DNA of 64,000 nt, taken from contig NZ_JAPVLU010000007.1 of NCBI RefSeq assembly GCF_027158205.1, positions 124,001 through 188,000 of the forward strand. Reading direction: 5' to 3'. This DNA comes from Streptomyces sp. H39-S7. GTDB lineage: Bacteria; Actinomycetota; Actinomycetes; Streptomycetales; Streptomycetaceae. The notes under the pieces were generated by a model. That model had not been told where the DNA came from and did not search any database. It saw only the letters and a list, made by a program, of their open reading frames with translations. Each line of letters opens with the position of its first letter. The first letter of the stretch is position 1. A program made the position numbers and the translations under genes. This document shows, one piece after another, positions 49,336 through 58,263 of the stretch.

Positions 49336-50160
49336 TTGACGGTCACCGTCGATCTGTCCGGACGTGTCGCCGTCGTCACCGGCGGCACGCGAGGCGTCGG
49401 CGCGGGGATCGCCCGCGCCTTCCTGGAGGCGGGCGCCGAGGTGGTGGTCTGCGCCCGCCGCCCCCCTGAGGAGCGGATCGAGGTGGAGGGCCGCACGGCC
49501 CGGTTCCTCCCCCTCGACCTGCGGGACCCGGACGCCGTCGACACTTTTGTCACGCGGGTGAAGAGCGAGCACGGGCGGCTGGACACCCTGGTCAACAACG
49601 CCGGCGGAACGCCCTTCCGGCTGCTCGCCGACGGCGGCGCCGCCCGGCACGCGCGCGTCCTCGAACTCAACCTCACGACCCCGCTCACCGCGTCACTGGC
49701 CGCCTACGGGGTGATGCGCGATCAGGAGCGCGGCGGCTCGATCCTCATGATCGGCAGCGTCAGCGGCGGCCGGCCGTCACCCGGCACCGCCGCCTACGGG
49801 GCCGCCAAGGCGGGCCTGGACAGCCTCGCGCGCTCCATGGCTGTCGAGTGGGCGCCCAGGGTGCGCGTCAACACCCTGGTCCTCGGCATGGTCCGCACGG
49901 AGCTGTCCCACCTGCACTACGGGGACGACGCCGGCATCGCGGCCGTCGGCCGGACCGTGCCCGCCGGGCGACTGGCCGAGCCCGCGGACGTCGGCGACGC
50001 CTGCGTCTTCCTCGCCTCGGACCGCGCCGCGTACATCACCGGGGCGAGCCTGCTCGTGCACGGCGGCGGCGAGCGTCCCGCCTTCCTCGACGCCGCCACC
50101 GTCAACCGGGACGCACCACCGCCACCGCCCCGTCCGGAAACCGCGAACAAGGAGAGCTGA
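49336..50160 (+). CDS. Short-chain dehydrogenase (Rv3549c-like) of the HIP locus
   Basis: A 274-residue classical SDR with GGTRGVG, NNAGG and an intact Ser-Tyr-Lys set (MIGSVSGGRPSPGTAAYGAAK). The TTG start is supported by GGGAGGTG and by the natural N-terminus MTVTVDLSGRVAVVTGG. A Pro-rich tail of about 20 residues is unusual. In mycobacteria the gene divergent from echA20 at this place is Rv3549c, of KstR2 control; its exact step in HIP degradation is not firmly known to me. Coupled to the next SDR gene, one base apart. Confidence 0.88.
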   Translation: MTVTVDLSGRVAVVTGGTRGVGAGIARAFLEAGAEVVVCARRPPEERIEVEGRTARFLPLDLRDPDAVDTFVTRVKSEHGRLDTLVNNAGGTPFRLLADGGAARHARVLELNLTTPLTASLAAYGVMRDQERGGSILMIGSVSGGRPSPGTAAYGAAKAGLDSLARSMAVEWAPRVRVNTLVLGMVRTELSHLHYGDDAGIAAVGRTVPAGRLAEPADVGDACVFLASDRAAYITGASLLVHGGGERPAFLDAATVNRDAPPPPPRPETANKES

Positions 50161-50161
50161 C

Positions 50162-51076
50162 ATGACCGAAGCCGGAATCTGCGCGGGCCGGGTCGCCGTC
50201 GTCACCGGCGCCGGCCGCGGCCTCGGCCGCGCCCACGCCCTCGCCTTCGCGGCCGAGGGCGCGCGCGTCGTCGTCAACGACCTCGGAGTCGGCCTCGACG
50301 GCGCCGGGAGCTCAAGTGGCCCGGCGCAGCGGGTCGTCGACGAGATCCGCGCACTGGGCGGCGAGGCGGTCGCCAACAGGGACGACATCGCGACGGCGGC
50401 CGGGGCCGCCGCCCTCGTCGCCACCGCGCTCGACGCGTTCGGCCGACTCGACACCCTCGTCAACAACGCCGGATTCCTGCGCGACCGGATGCTCGTCAAC
50501 CTCGACGAGGACGATTGGGACGCCGTGCTGCGCGTCCACCTCAAGGGCCACTTCCTGCCGCTCAAGCACGCCGCCGCGCACTGGCGGGCCGAGGCCAAGG
50601 CGGGACGCACCCCCGACGCCCGGGTGGTCAACACCAGCTCGGGGGCGGGACTGCTGGGCAGCGTCGGGCAGGGCAACTACTCGGCGGCCAAGGCCGGGAT
50701 CATCGGGCTGACGCTCGTCGCCGCCGCCGAGATGGCCCGCTACGGCGTCCGCGTCAACGCCATCGCACCCGCTGCCCGCACCCGGATGACCGAGCGGACG
50801 TTCGCCGAGACCATGGCCGCGCCCGGCGGCGACGCCTTCGACGCCATGGCACCGGAGAACGTCTCCCCGCTGGTCGTCTGGCTCGGCTCCGCGGCCTCGG
50901 CCGGCGTCACCGGACGGGTCTTCGAGACGGAGGCGGGCCGGATCACCGTCATGGAGGGCTGGCGGCCGGGACCGACGGCCGACAAGGGCGCGCGCCGGAC
51001 CCCGGCGGAAGCCGGCGAGACCGCATTGAAGCTGCTCGCCGACTCCGCGTCGCCGCAGCCGGTCTATGGGGCGTGA
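50162..51076 (+). CDS. Short-chain dehydrogenase (Rv3548c-like) of the HIP locus
   Basis: A 304-residue SDR of the longer type, the same length as mycobacterial Rv3548c. Motifs: TGAGRGLGRAHA with an extended acidic cofactor loop (VVNDLGVGLDGAG), NNAGFLRDRM, and active site SSGAGLLGSVGQGNYSAAKAG. It resembles the hydroxyacyl-CoA dehydrogenase part of peroxisomal multifunctional enzymes, which fits oxidation of an acyl-CoA side chain or ring alcohol. ATG just after the previous stop; the pair forms one unit under the KstR2-like operator. Confidence 0.9.
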   Translation: MTEAGICAGRVAVVTGAGRGLGRAHALAFAAEGARVVVNDLGVGLDGAGSSSGPAQRVVDEIRALGGEAVANRDDIATAAGAAALVATALDAFGRLDTLVNNAGFLRDRMLVNLDEDDWDAVLRVHLKGHFLPLKHAAAHWRAEAKAGRTPDARVVNTSSGAGLLGSVGQGNYSAAKAGIIGLTLVAAAEMARYGVRVNAIAPAARTRMTERTFAETMAAPGGDAFDAMAPENVSPLVVWLGSAASAGVTGRVFETEAGRITVMEGWRPGPTADKGARRTPAEAGETALKLLADSASPQPVYGA

Positions 51077-51219
51077 CGATTGCGGGGGCCGTGAAACGGT
51101 TCTGTGACAACGCGGGCCCACTGATCGAATCGGGTCGGTGGAACGGCATAGTGGGGCCCGCCCCCGGTGGGGGCATGACAAGAGACGCACGAAATGCACG
51201 TACATGGGGGAACAACTCA

Positions 51220-52380
51220 ATGCCATCCATACGACGGTCCGCCCGCGTCGCGGCGGCGGTGACCGCGCTGCTCGCGCTCACCGCCACCGCCTGTGGCCCG
51301 GACGACAGCGACGCGGCGGCGAAGCCGACCGCGGCTGCCGGCACCTCGGCCACCACGGACTCCGGTTCCGCCGCCAAACTTCCCAAGGGCCTGCCCACCA
51401 GCATCAAGGACCTGGAGAAGTGGAAGCAGGGCGACTGGAAGAACTGGGACAAGTGGGCGCGTGACGCGGCCGACTTCGCCAACCCGGTCATCAAGGACCT
51501 GTGGAAGCCGTCCCGGATGTCCGGGGCGAAGGACAACGAGAACACCGTCCAGACGAACTTCGGCTCGGACCAGGGGACCACCGACCCCGCTCCGCGCCCG
51601 GTGGCGGCCAAGGAGGTCGCCCGCCCGTACCACCAGCACGCGGCACCGGTCGGCAAGATCTTCTTCGACAGCCCCAGCGGCCCGAAGGTCTGCTCCGCCA
51701 CCGTCGTCGACGACCCGGCGCACCCGGGCAAGTCGAACCTGGTCTGGACGGCCGGCCACTGCGTCCACAGCGGCTCCACGGGCGGCTGGTACCGCAACAT
51801 CATCTTCGTCCCGTCGTACAACGACAACGGTCTGTCGGCCTCCCGGGTCGACAGCTCCCCGCAGCGCAACCGCACTCCGTACGGCGCCTGGTGGGCCGAC
51901 TGGGTGCAGACCTCCTCGCAGTGGATCGCCACCGGCACCCACTCCGGTGGCGGCGGCTCGCCCTACGACTTCGCGGTGTTGCACGTGAGTCCGGAGAGCG
52001 GCGGCAAGTCCCTGCAGGAGACCGTCGGCGCCTCCCTGCCGGTGTGGTTCGGTGCCCCGTCGCCGACGCTGTTCAGCGGCATCGGCGCCTGGGGCTACCC
52101 GCAGGCGGCCCCGTACGACGGCGCGCGGATGTTCGACTGCATCGGCAAGCCCGGCCGGCTGTCGATGGGCGCGAGCATGCCGACCGAGTACCGGATCGGC
52201 TGCACGATGACCGGCGGCTCCTCGGGCGGTGGCTGGTTCGCCACCATGCCGAACGGAAGGACCGCCCTGGTGTCGAACACGTCGATCGGCCCGGCCAACA
52301 ACACCTGGCTGGCCGGCCCGCACCTGGGCCCCGAGGCGCAGGGCGTCTACAACGCGATCAGCCGGAAGTTCGCCCGCTAG
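51220..52380 (+). CDS. Trypsin-like serine protease lipoprotein
   Basis: A 386-residue exported protein. The ATG at 51220 has GGGGG upstream; the signal peptide ends in TATACGPD, a lipobox, so it is lipid-anchored. A flexible region rich in Asp, Lys and Trp covers about residues 35-120. The protease part has His in VWTAGHCV, Asp in PYDFAVLHV and Ser in GGSSGGGW, the triad of V8/trypsin-like enzymes. Its stop codon is inside the palindrome CTAG that is also the stop of the convergent LysR gene. Role unknown; probably cell-surface processing. Confidence 0.9.
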   Translation: MPSIRRSARVAAAVTALLALTATACGPDDSDAAAKPTAAAGTSATTDSGSAAKLPKGLPTSIKDLEKWKQGDWKNWDKWARDAADFANPVIKDLWKPSRMSGAKDNENTVQTNFGSDQGTTDPAPRPVAAKEVARPYHQHAAPVGKIFFDSPSGPKVCSATVVDDPAHPGKSNLVWTAGHCVHSGSTGGWYRNIIFVPSYNDNGLSASRVDSSPQRNRTPYGAWWADWVQTSSQWIATGTHSGGGGSPYDFAVLHVSPESGGKSLQETVGASLPVWFGAPSPTLFSGIGAWGYPQAAPYDGARMFDCIGKPGRLSMGASMPTEYRIGCTMTGGSSGGGWFATMPNGRTALVSNTSIGPANNTWLAGPHLGPEAQGVYNAISRKFAR

Positions 52381-53297
52381 CGGGCAGGGCCACCGGGATC
52401 AGTGAGCGGCCCGGCCGGGGACCCGGTCTCGGGCTCGGCCAGGGCGTGGAGCAGGTGTCGCAGGGCGGGCGTCGGCGGTCCCGGTGGTACCGCCAGCGAG
52501 GTGGTCATGGCGGGGGCGGTCAGCGGGCGCAGGGCTGCCCGGCGGACCGGCGGCAGGCCCGTCACGTCGTAGAAGACCGTCCAGGACGGCGGACCGGTCC
52601 CGATCGCCAGGAGCGTCTCCTGGAAGCCGGTGAACGGTGGCCCCAGGAGCGGTTCGGCCCCGGCCGCGCGCAGGGCGCCGGTGACCAGATCGTGGAACGG
52701 CGGATTGTTCTCCCGTGGCGCGAGCCGCAGCGGCAGGTGCGCCAACTGCTCCAGACGCAGGGCCGACTCGGCCGCGAGCGGATGGTCGCCGGGCAGGGCC
52801 ACGTACAGCGGATCGCTCCAGACCGGGAGGAGTTCCAGCTCCGGAGCGGCGGAAAGGGCCCGCACCAGGGCGGCGTCCAGTTCGCCGGAGCGCACCGCCG
52901 CCAATCGCTCGGCGAGGGCCAGGTGCCGCAGTCGGACGTGCAGCCGGGGGGCCGCGGCCGCCAGCCGGTCCACCAGGCGGTAGATCCGGTCGCCCGGACC
53001 CCGCACGGTGCCGAGCCGCAGCATCCCGTCGTCCCCCGCGACGATATCGGCCGCCACCTGCCGGGTGCGGTCCACGGCCGTGAGGACGGCGCGCGCTTCG
53101 GGCAGCAGCCGTTCACCGGCACCGGACAGGCGCACCTGCCGGGTGGAGCGGGTGAACAGGGGCGACCCGAGCTCGCGTTCCAGGCGGCGGATCTGCTGGC
53201 TGACCGCCGACTGGACGATGCCGAGCCGCTCGGCGGCACGGCCGAAGCCGCCCTCCTCGGCGACGGCCACGAAGTACTGCAGCTGCCGCAGTTCCAT
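52377..53297 (-). CDS. LysR-family transcriptional regulator
   Basis: A 306-residue LTTR. The ATG at 53297 has GGAGGG upstream. N-terminal winged helix MELRQLQYFVAVAEEGGFGR and AAERLGIVQSAVSQQIRRLE, then a linker helix and a periplasmic-binding-like effector domain to the end. It is divergent from a cupin gene, and a T-N11-A palindrome lies between them, so it very probably controls that gene. The stop overlaps that of the convergent protease gene by sharing CTAG. Confidence 0.92.
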   Translation of the reverse strand: MELRQLQYFVAVAEEGGFGRAAERLGIVQSAVSQQIRRLERELGSPLFTRSTRQVRLSGAGERLLPEARAVLTAVDRTRQVAADIVAGDDGMLRLGTVRGPGDRIYRLVDRLAAAAPRLHVRLRHLALAERLAAVRSGELDAALVRALSAAPELELLPVWSDPLYVALPGDHPLAAESALRLEQLAHLPLRLAPRENNPPFHDLVTGALRAAGAEPLLGPPFTGFQETLLAIGTGPPSWTVFYDVTGLPPVRRAALRPLTAPAMTTSLAVPPGPPTPALRHLLHALAEPETGSPAGPLTDPGGPAR

Positions 53298-53312
53298 GGG
53301 TCCCTCCGATTG

Positions 53313-53327
53313 ATCACGATCGGTGAT
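53313..53327. promoter_or_regulatory. LysR-type T-N11-A box
   Basis: ATCAC-GATCG-GTGAT, a perfect 5-bp inverted repeat with a five-base spacer that contains T-N11-A, placed 16 bp upstream of the LysR start and 92 bp upstream of the cupin start. Confidence 0.6.
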
Positions 53328-53418
53328 GTCTGTGGGGGACAACTGCTCCTGGTTCGCGGGTTCTTCCCCGGCTGGAATGGGACCCGCCCCCAGAACTCGG
53401 CAGACAGGAGCCAAGAAG

Positions 53419-53919
53419 ATGATCCGGGACGCCGGCGACACCGCGGACGCACTGGTCGTGCGGTCCGAGGAAGCCGAGCACGTACCTCTGCCGCACGGCG
53501 GAGGCTTCCGGTTGCTGGCGGACGCCGGCGCGACCGGTGGCGCGCTGGGCGCCAGCCGCCTGACCCTCGGCGAGGGCGCGGACGGCGCCCGGCCGCACTG
53601 TCACGCGCGGTCGTCAGAGCTGTTCTACGTTCTCCAGGGCACGGTGGAGTTCCTCCTGGACGACGCGATGACCTCCGTGGAGGCGGGCGGGCTGGTCGTC
53701 GTCCCGCCGGGGATGCCGCACGCCTTCGGTGCCGCCGCCGGTTCCACCGCCGACCTGCTCGCGGTGCTGACGCCGGGCGTCGACCGCTTCGGGTACTTCC
53801 GCGCCCTGGGGCGCATCGCGCGCGGCCTGGACTCCTTCGACAGCCTCAAGGGCGCGCAGGACCGCTACGACGTGCACTTCCTCGACCTTCCGGCCTGGCA
53901 GGCGGCACGGACGCGCTGA
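53419..53919 (+). CDS. Cupin-domain protein
   Basis: A 166-residue single-domain cupin. Motif 1 appears as GARPHCHARSSELFYVLQG, with two His and a Glu as metal ligands; motif 2 as VVVPPGMPHAF with the last His. Such proteins are small dioxygenases, isomerases or sugar-binding regulators; the substrate is unknown. The C-terminal 40 residues form a helical tail. ATG with AGGAG upstream. Divergent from its likely LysR regulator and followed by a very strong terminator, so it is transcribed alone. Confidence 0.88.
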   Translation: MIRDAGDTADALVVRSEEAEHVPLPHGGGFRLLADAGATGGALGASRLTLGEGADGARPHCHARSSELFYVLQGTVEFLLDDAMTSVEAGGLVVVPPGMPHAFGAAAGSTADLLAVLTPGVDRFGYFRALGRIARGLDSFDSLKGAQDRYDVHFLDLPAWQAARTR

Positions 53920-53923
53920 CGAT

Positions 53924-53964
53924 CGTGGACGGGCCGGCGGTCGGCGACCGCCGGCCCGTCCACG
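53924..53964. terminator. Very strong hairpin terminator
   Basis: A 19-bp perfect stem (53924-53942 with 53946-53964, core gtggacgggccggcggtc) and a three-base loop, between the convergent cupin and glyA genes. Confidence 0.9.
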
Positions 53965-54008
53965 TCAGCCCTGGCTGCGCGCCGGGTCGGCCCTGACTCC
54001 GTCCGGAC

Positions 54009-55484
54009 TCAGCCCTGGCTCAGGTCGACGCCCGGGTAGAGCGGGAATCCGGCCAGCAGGTCGGCGGAACGCGCGGCGACCTGGTCCGCCACGGACGCGT
54101 CGATCACATGGCTCGCCTTGGACGGGGTTCCGTTGGCGGTCGTGCCGGGGCGGGTGCTGGTCAGCACCGTGTCGATCAGGCCCGCGATCTCGTCCATCTC
54201 CGCCACACCGAGCCCGCGCGTGGTGAGCGCCGGAGTGCCGATGCGGACACCGGACGTGTACCAGGCGCCGTTCCGGTCCTGCGGGACGGAGTTGCGGTTG
54301 GTGACGATGCCCGCGTCCAGCAGCGCGGCCTCGGCCTGGCGGCCGGTGAGTCCGTAGCCGGAGACGTCGGCGAGCACCAGGTGGTTGTCGGTACCGCCGG
54401 TCACCAGTGAGGCGCCGCGCCGCAGCAGTCCTTCGGCCAGCGCGGAGGCGTTGTCGACGATGCGCCGGGCGTAGTCCTGGAAGTCGGGCCGGCGCGCCTC
54501 GGCGAGCGCCACCGCCTTGGCGGCCATCACGTGCGGCAGCGGACCGCCGAGCACCATGGGGCAGCCGCGGTCCACGTGCTCGGCCAGCTCGGCGTCGCAC
54601 AGGACCATGCCGCCCCGCGGTCCGCGCAGTGACTTGTGTGTGGTGGTCGTGACGATGTTGGCGTGCGGCACCGGGTCGAAGTCGCCGGTGAGCACCTTGC
54701 CCGCGACCAGGCCGGCGAAGTGCGCCATGTCGACCATCAGCGTGGCGCCGACCTCCTCGGCGATCTCCCGCATGATGCGGAAGTTGACCAGTCGCGGATA
54801 GGCGGAGTAGCCGGCGACGAGGATGAGCGGGCGGAACTCGCGTGCGGTCTCGCGCAGCGCGTCGTAGTCCAGCAGCCCGGTCTCCGGGTCGGTGCCGTAG
54901 CTGCGCTGGTCGAACATCTTGCCCGAGATGTTGGGGCGGAAGCCGTGGGTGAGGTGGCCGCCCGCGTCGAGCGCCATGCCGAGCATCCGCTGGTCCCCGA
55001 GCTCGCGGCGCAGCGCCGCCCAGTCCTGCTCGCTCAGGTCGTTGACGTGCCGGACCTTGGCCCGCTCGAGCGCCGGGCTCTCCACCCGCTGGGCGAGCAC
55101 GGACCAGAAGGCGACCAGGTTGGCGTCGATGCCGGAGTGCGGCTGTACGTAGGCGTGGGACGCGCCGAACAGTTCGCGGGCGTGCTCGGCCGCGAGCGCC
55201 TCGACGGTGTCGACGTTGCGGCAGCCCGCGTAGAAGCGCCGGCCGATGGTGCCTTCGGCGTACTTGTCGCTGAACCAGTTGCCCATGGTCAACAGGACGG
55301 CGGGGGAGGCGTAGTTCTCGCTGGCGATGAGCTTGAGCTGGGCGCGCTGGTCCTCGACCTCGGCGCCGATGGCGTCGGCCACGCGGGGCTCGACGGCCCG
55401 GATGACGTCCAGCGCGCTGCGGAAGGCGGTGGATTCGGTGGATTCGCCGGGCTTGATGCTGAAGGACGACGGTTCTGCGGCCAT
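54009..55484 (-). CDS. glyA: Serine hydroxymethyltransferase
   Basis: PLP enzyme that interconverts serine and glycine and feeds one-carbon units to tetrahydrofolate. At 491 residues it is longer than E. coli GlyA (417): a roughly 25-residue leader, an insertion around [20 protein letters not shown] and a longer C-terminus mark the second SHMT type found in actinobacteria. The PLP-binding Lys284 is in [23 protein letters not shown] and [11 protein letters not shown] are further landmarks. Upstream is a ZTP riboswitch, so expression should rise when ZTP accumulates, a sign of 10-formyl-tetrahydrofolate shortage. Confidence 0.96.
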   Translation of the reverse strand: MAAEPSSFSIKPGESTESTAFRSALDVIRAVEPRVADAIGAEVEDQRAQLKLIASENYASPAVLLTMGNWFSDKYAEGTIGRRFYAGCRNVDTVEALAAEHARELFGASHAYVQPHSGIDANLVAFWSVLAQRVESPALERAKVRHVNDLSEQDWAALRRELGDQRMLGMALDAGGHLTHGFRPNISGKMFDQRSYGTDPETGLLDYDALRETAREFRPLILVAGYSAYPRLVNFRIMREIAEEVGATLMVDMAHFAGLVAGKVLTGDFDPVPHANIVTTTTHKSLRGPRGGMVLCDAELAEHVDRGCPMVLGGPLPHVMAAKAVALAEARRPDFQDYARRIVDNASALAEGLLRRGASLVTGGTDNHLVLADVSGYGLTGRQAEAALLDAGIVTNRNSVPQDRNGAWYTSGVRIGTPALTTRGLGVAEMDEIAGLIDTVLTSTRPGTTANGTPSKASHVIDASVADQVAARSADLLAGFPLYPGVDLSQG

Positions 55485-55507
55485 GCGGGCCTCCTGGACG
55501 AGAAGGG

Positions 55508-55598
55508 GCGGCCCAGGCGCGCGGCATCACATCGTCATAGGAGACGGAGCCGCTCCCCGATGGTCGGTCCCATCCAAGCGCCAGTCACGGCTCACGCC
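55508..55598 (-). promoter_or_regulatory. ZTP (pfl) riboswitch upstream of glyA
   Basis: Read on the minus strand, the leader contains the two conserved blocks of the pfl/ZTP aptamer: GTGACTGGCG (55579-55588) and a hairpin leading to CGGGGAGCG (about 55551-55559), then after a variable stretch GCGCCTGGGC (55511-55520). Order and spacing match the class, which binds ZMP/ZTP and usually lies upstream of glyA, folD, purH or related genes. It ends about 25 bases before the glyA start, close enough to act on the ribosome site or by termination. Confidence 0.9.
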
Positions 55599-55637
55599 GA
55601 CCCTAGCAGCGCGGCCCGCGCCGTGCGCGGTCCCGGC

Positions 55638-56321
55638 TCACACCGTCCGACCGGTGAGATAGCGGCGCAGCACCCGCTTGCACTCGGCGATCAGCGCGGG
55701 GTCGCCGTCCGGGTCGGTGCGGAAGGCGAGCCGCAGGACGGCGTCGGCGCACTCCAGGGCGACGCGGCCGGCCAGCCGGGAGGCGGCGGGGTCCAGCAGG
55801 CCGTCGGTGAGGGCCCACAGCCGGTCGGCGACGGCGGTGTTGTTGTCGATCTCGGTGTCGAGCAGATGCCTGCCGGCGGGGTCCTCGCGGCCGACGGCGC
55901 CGAAGTCGACGACCCCGAATCCCGGCACCGCGCGCCGCATCGCGACGAACTCCTCGACGGCCAGGTCCACCAGGGCGGCGACGTCCCGGGGGGACTCGGC
56001 CGCCATCCGGCGTGACAGGCGGTCGGTGTACCGCTCCAGGTTGCGGGTGGCGAGCGCGCCGAGCAGCCCGTCCTTGCCGGGGAAGAACTGGTAGAGGGTG
56101 CCGATCGGCACCTCGGCCCGGCGCGCCACCTCCTTGGTGGTCAGCGCGGTGTAGCCGACCTCGTCCAGCAGGGCGGCGCACGCGCCGAGGATGCGCTCGA
56201 CCCGTTCGGCGCTGCGGCGCTGCACCGGGCTGCGGCGAACGCCGGCGGCTCCCGCGACGAGGGCGGGGACTGCGACGAGGTCGGGGACGCCGGGGTCGGC
56301 GGTCGGGGGGAGTTCGTGCAT
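55638..56321 (-). CDS. TetR-family regulator next to the GH1 gene
   Basis: About 227 residues from the ATG at 56321; an ATG at 56381 would add 20 residues but starts inside a perfect palindrome, so it is less likely. DNA-binding helices: RILGACAALLDEVGY, TALTTKEVARRAEVPIGTLYQFF. The C-terminal ligand domain has no clear relatives that I can name. Divergent from the beta-glucosidase gene across a 13-bp palindrome, so it probably represses itself and that gene in response to a glucoside or aglycone. Confidence 0.88.
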   Translation of the reverse strand: MHELPPTADPGVPDLVAVPALVAGAAGVRRSPVQRRSAERVERILGACAALLDEVGYTALTTKEVARRAEVPIGTLYQFFPGKDGLLGALATRNLERYTDRLSRRMAAESPRDVAALVDLAVEEFVAMRRAVPGFGVVDFGAVGREDPAGRHLLDTEIDNNTAVADRLWALTDGLLDPAASRLAGRVALECADAVLRLAFRTDPDGDPALIAECKRVLRRYLTGRTV

Positions 56322-56367
56322 GAGCCCACTCTGCCGGATCGGCCGGCCGATCGACGACCAGCTATCG

Positions 56368-56380
56368 TGAGCATTGCTCA
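56368..56380. promoter_or_regulatory. Perfect palindrome TGAGCATTGCTCA, candidate TetR operator
   Basis: Six-base arms TGAGCA and TGCTCA around one central base, located between the TetR gene and the GH1 gene. Symmetry and position suit a TetR-type operator. Confidence 0.65.
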
Positions 56381-56455
56381 TGTTCTACGCCGGCGCGTCG
56401 CCATGGCGTGCCTGCTCGCGCGTCACCTCGTTTCTTCCCGCCAAGGAGTGAGCCA

Positions 56456-57826
56456 GTGCCGGACCCGTCGACACCGCAGCGCCCGCAGCTTCCCGAATCC
56501 TTCGTCTGGGGTGTCTCCACCGCCGCCTACCAGGTCGAGGGGGCCGTCACCGAGGGGGGCAGGGGGCCCTCGATCTGGGACACGTTCACCGCGCGCGCCG
56601 GGACGGTCCGCGACGGCCACACCGGAGCGGTGGCCTGCGACCACTACCACCGCTACCCGCAGGACGTCGCGCTGATGAAGGACCTCGGATTGGACGCGTA
56701 CCGCTTCTCCGTCGCCTGGCCGCGTGTCCAGCCGTCGGGCAAGGGCCCGGCGAACGCGGCGGGGCTGGACTTCTACGACCGGCTCGTCGACGAACTGCTC
56801 GCCGCCGGCATCGCGCCCACCCCCACCCTGTTCCACTGGGACCTGCCGCAGGCCCTGGAGGACGAGGGCGGCTGGCTCGCGCGCGCCACCGCCGAACGGT
56901 TCGCCGAGTACGCGGGGCTGGTGGCCGACCGGCTCGGCGACCGGGTCAGCCGCTGGATCACCCTCAACGAACCCTTCGTGCACATGGTGTTCGGCTACGC
57001 CCTGGGTGTCCACGCGCCCGGCCGGGCCCTGATGCTGGACGCCCTGCCGGCCGCCCACCACCAGCTGCTCGGCCACGGGCTGGCGGTCGCCGCGCTGCGC
57101 GAGCGCGGCGCCGCCCAGGTCCTCATCGCCAACAACTGCACTCCGGTGCGCGTCGTGGGCGGCTCCGCCGCCGACCACGACGCGGCGGCGGCCTACGACG
57201 CGCTGCACAACGGCCTCTTCAACGACCCGCTGTTCCTCGGCCGCTACCCGGACCTGTCGGCGTACGGCGTCGGCCCCGACCTCGGCGGCGCGGTCCTGGA
57301 CGGAGACCTGGAGATCATCGCGGCCCCGCTCGACGGCCTGGGCGTCAACTACTACAACCCCACCTGGATCCAGGCCCCGGCGGACGACTCCGCCCTGCCC
57401 TTCGCGGAGGCCCGGGTCGAGGGCTTCGAGCGGACCGCCTTCGACTGGCCGGTCGTCCCGGACGGCCTCACCGAGCTCCTCTCCGGCCTGAAGGAACGCT
57501 ACGGCGCCGCCCTGCCGCCGGTGTACATCACCGAGAACGGCTGCTCCCAGACCGACGAGATCGTGGACGGCCGGATCGCGGACACCGCGCGGATCACCTA
57601 TCTGGAGGGCCACATCGGTGCGGTGGCCGCCGCGGTGGCCCTCGGGGTGGACGTACGCGGGTACTTCACCTGGTCGCTGATCGACAACTTCGAGTGGGCG
57701 GAAGGGTTCAGTCAGCGCTTCGGCCTGGTTCACGTCGACTTCGAGACGCAGCACCGCACGCCGAAGGCTTCGTACGCCTGGTACCGCGACACGATCGCCA
57801 CCCATCGGGCTTACTGGGCCGCGTAG
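56456..57826 (+). CDS. GH1 beta-glucosidase
   Basis: A 456-residue family 1 glycosidase. GTG start with AAGGAG at seven bases. N-terminal FVWGVSTAAYQVEG, the acid/base Glu in TLNEPFV near residue 165, the nucleophile Glu in YITENG near residue 360, and WSLIDNFEWAEGF binding the sugar. No signal peptide, so it acts inside the cell, hydrolysing imported beta-glucosides such as cellobiose or laminaribiose. It could complete breakdown of glucan cut by the GH16 enzyme elsewhere in the window, but it has its own TetR-type operator rather than the palindrome found at the secreted enzymes. Confidence 0.95.
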   Translation: MPDPSTPQRPQLPESFVWGVSTAAYQVEGAVTEGGRGPSIWDTFTARAGTVRDGHTGAVACDHYHRYPQDVALMKDLGLDAYRFSVAWPRVQPSGKGPANAAGLDFYDRLVDELLAAGIAPTPTLFHWDLPQALEDEGGWLARATAERFAEYAGLVADRLGDRVSRWITLNEPFVHMVFGYALGVHAPGRALMLDALPAAHHQLLGHGLAVAALRERGAAQVLIANNCTPVRVVGGSAADHDAAAAYDALHNGLFNDPLFLGRYPDLSAYGVGPDLGGAVLDGDLEIIAAPLDGLGVNYYNPTWIQAPADDSALPFAEARVEGFERTAFDWPVVPDGLTELLSGLKERYGAALPPVYITENGCSQTDEIVDGRIADTARITYLEGHIGAVAAAVALGVDVRGYFTWSLIDNFEWAEGFSQRFGLVHVDFETQHRTPKASYAWYRDTIATHRAYWAA

Positions 57827-58263
57827 TTGGGGTCTGCGGTGCCCGCAGTATTCGACAGGATCGACCCAGGTTCGTGGGCGCCGTGGAACAGGGTGCTCAT
57901 AGCCGTGCAACGCAGTCGGGGCGTGAAGACAGGGTGTTCGACAGTTGCGGAGGCCATCCCCAGCGGTTCGGCACGTCTCGACTGGGTGAAAGTTTGGTCC
58001 TGACCCGCCAGACGACCCGCCCTAAGACAGGCGAGGGTTCCGAGAGGGCGGCGAGGACCACTCGGCAGAGTCGCAGCCGAGGCTGACCTTCAAGAGTCGG
58101 ACCCGCCTTCGTAGCCGTTCGCTCACACGTCTCATTGCCAGGCTCTATGCAGCCCAACTCCAGCAGTTCTAGACCAGCGAAAGTTCCGTTTCCTTTGACG
58201 CTGATGGTCCCTACCGCTCTCCTGGCCGGCCACAGTGTCGGTGGCGTGCGTCATCATCGGGAG
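57827..58263. other. Intergenic boundary region
   Basis: About 437 bp with no gene I can support. Codon-position GC bias is weak in all frames. It marks the change from the dense, high-GC part on the left to the less biased, orphan-rich part on the right. No attachment-site duplication or tRNA end was seen. Confidence 0.4.

Noticed and set aside
57897..58157. 86-codon minus-strand open frame in the gap after the beta-glucosidase gene
   Set aside because: No ribosome site, no family, and no third-position GC bias.
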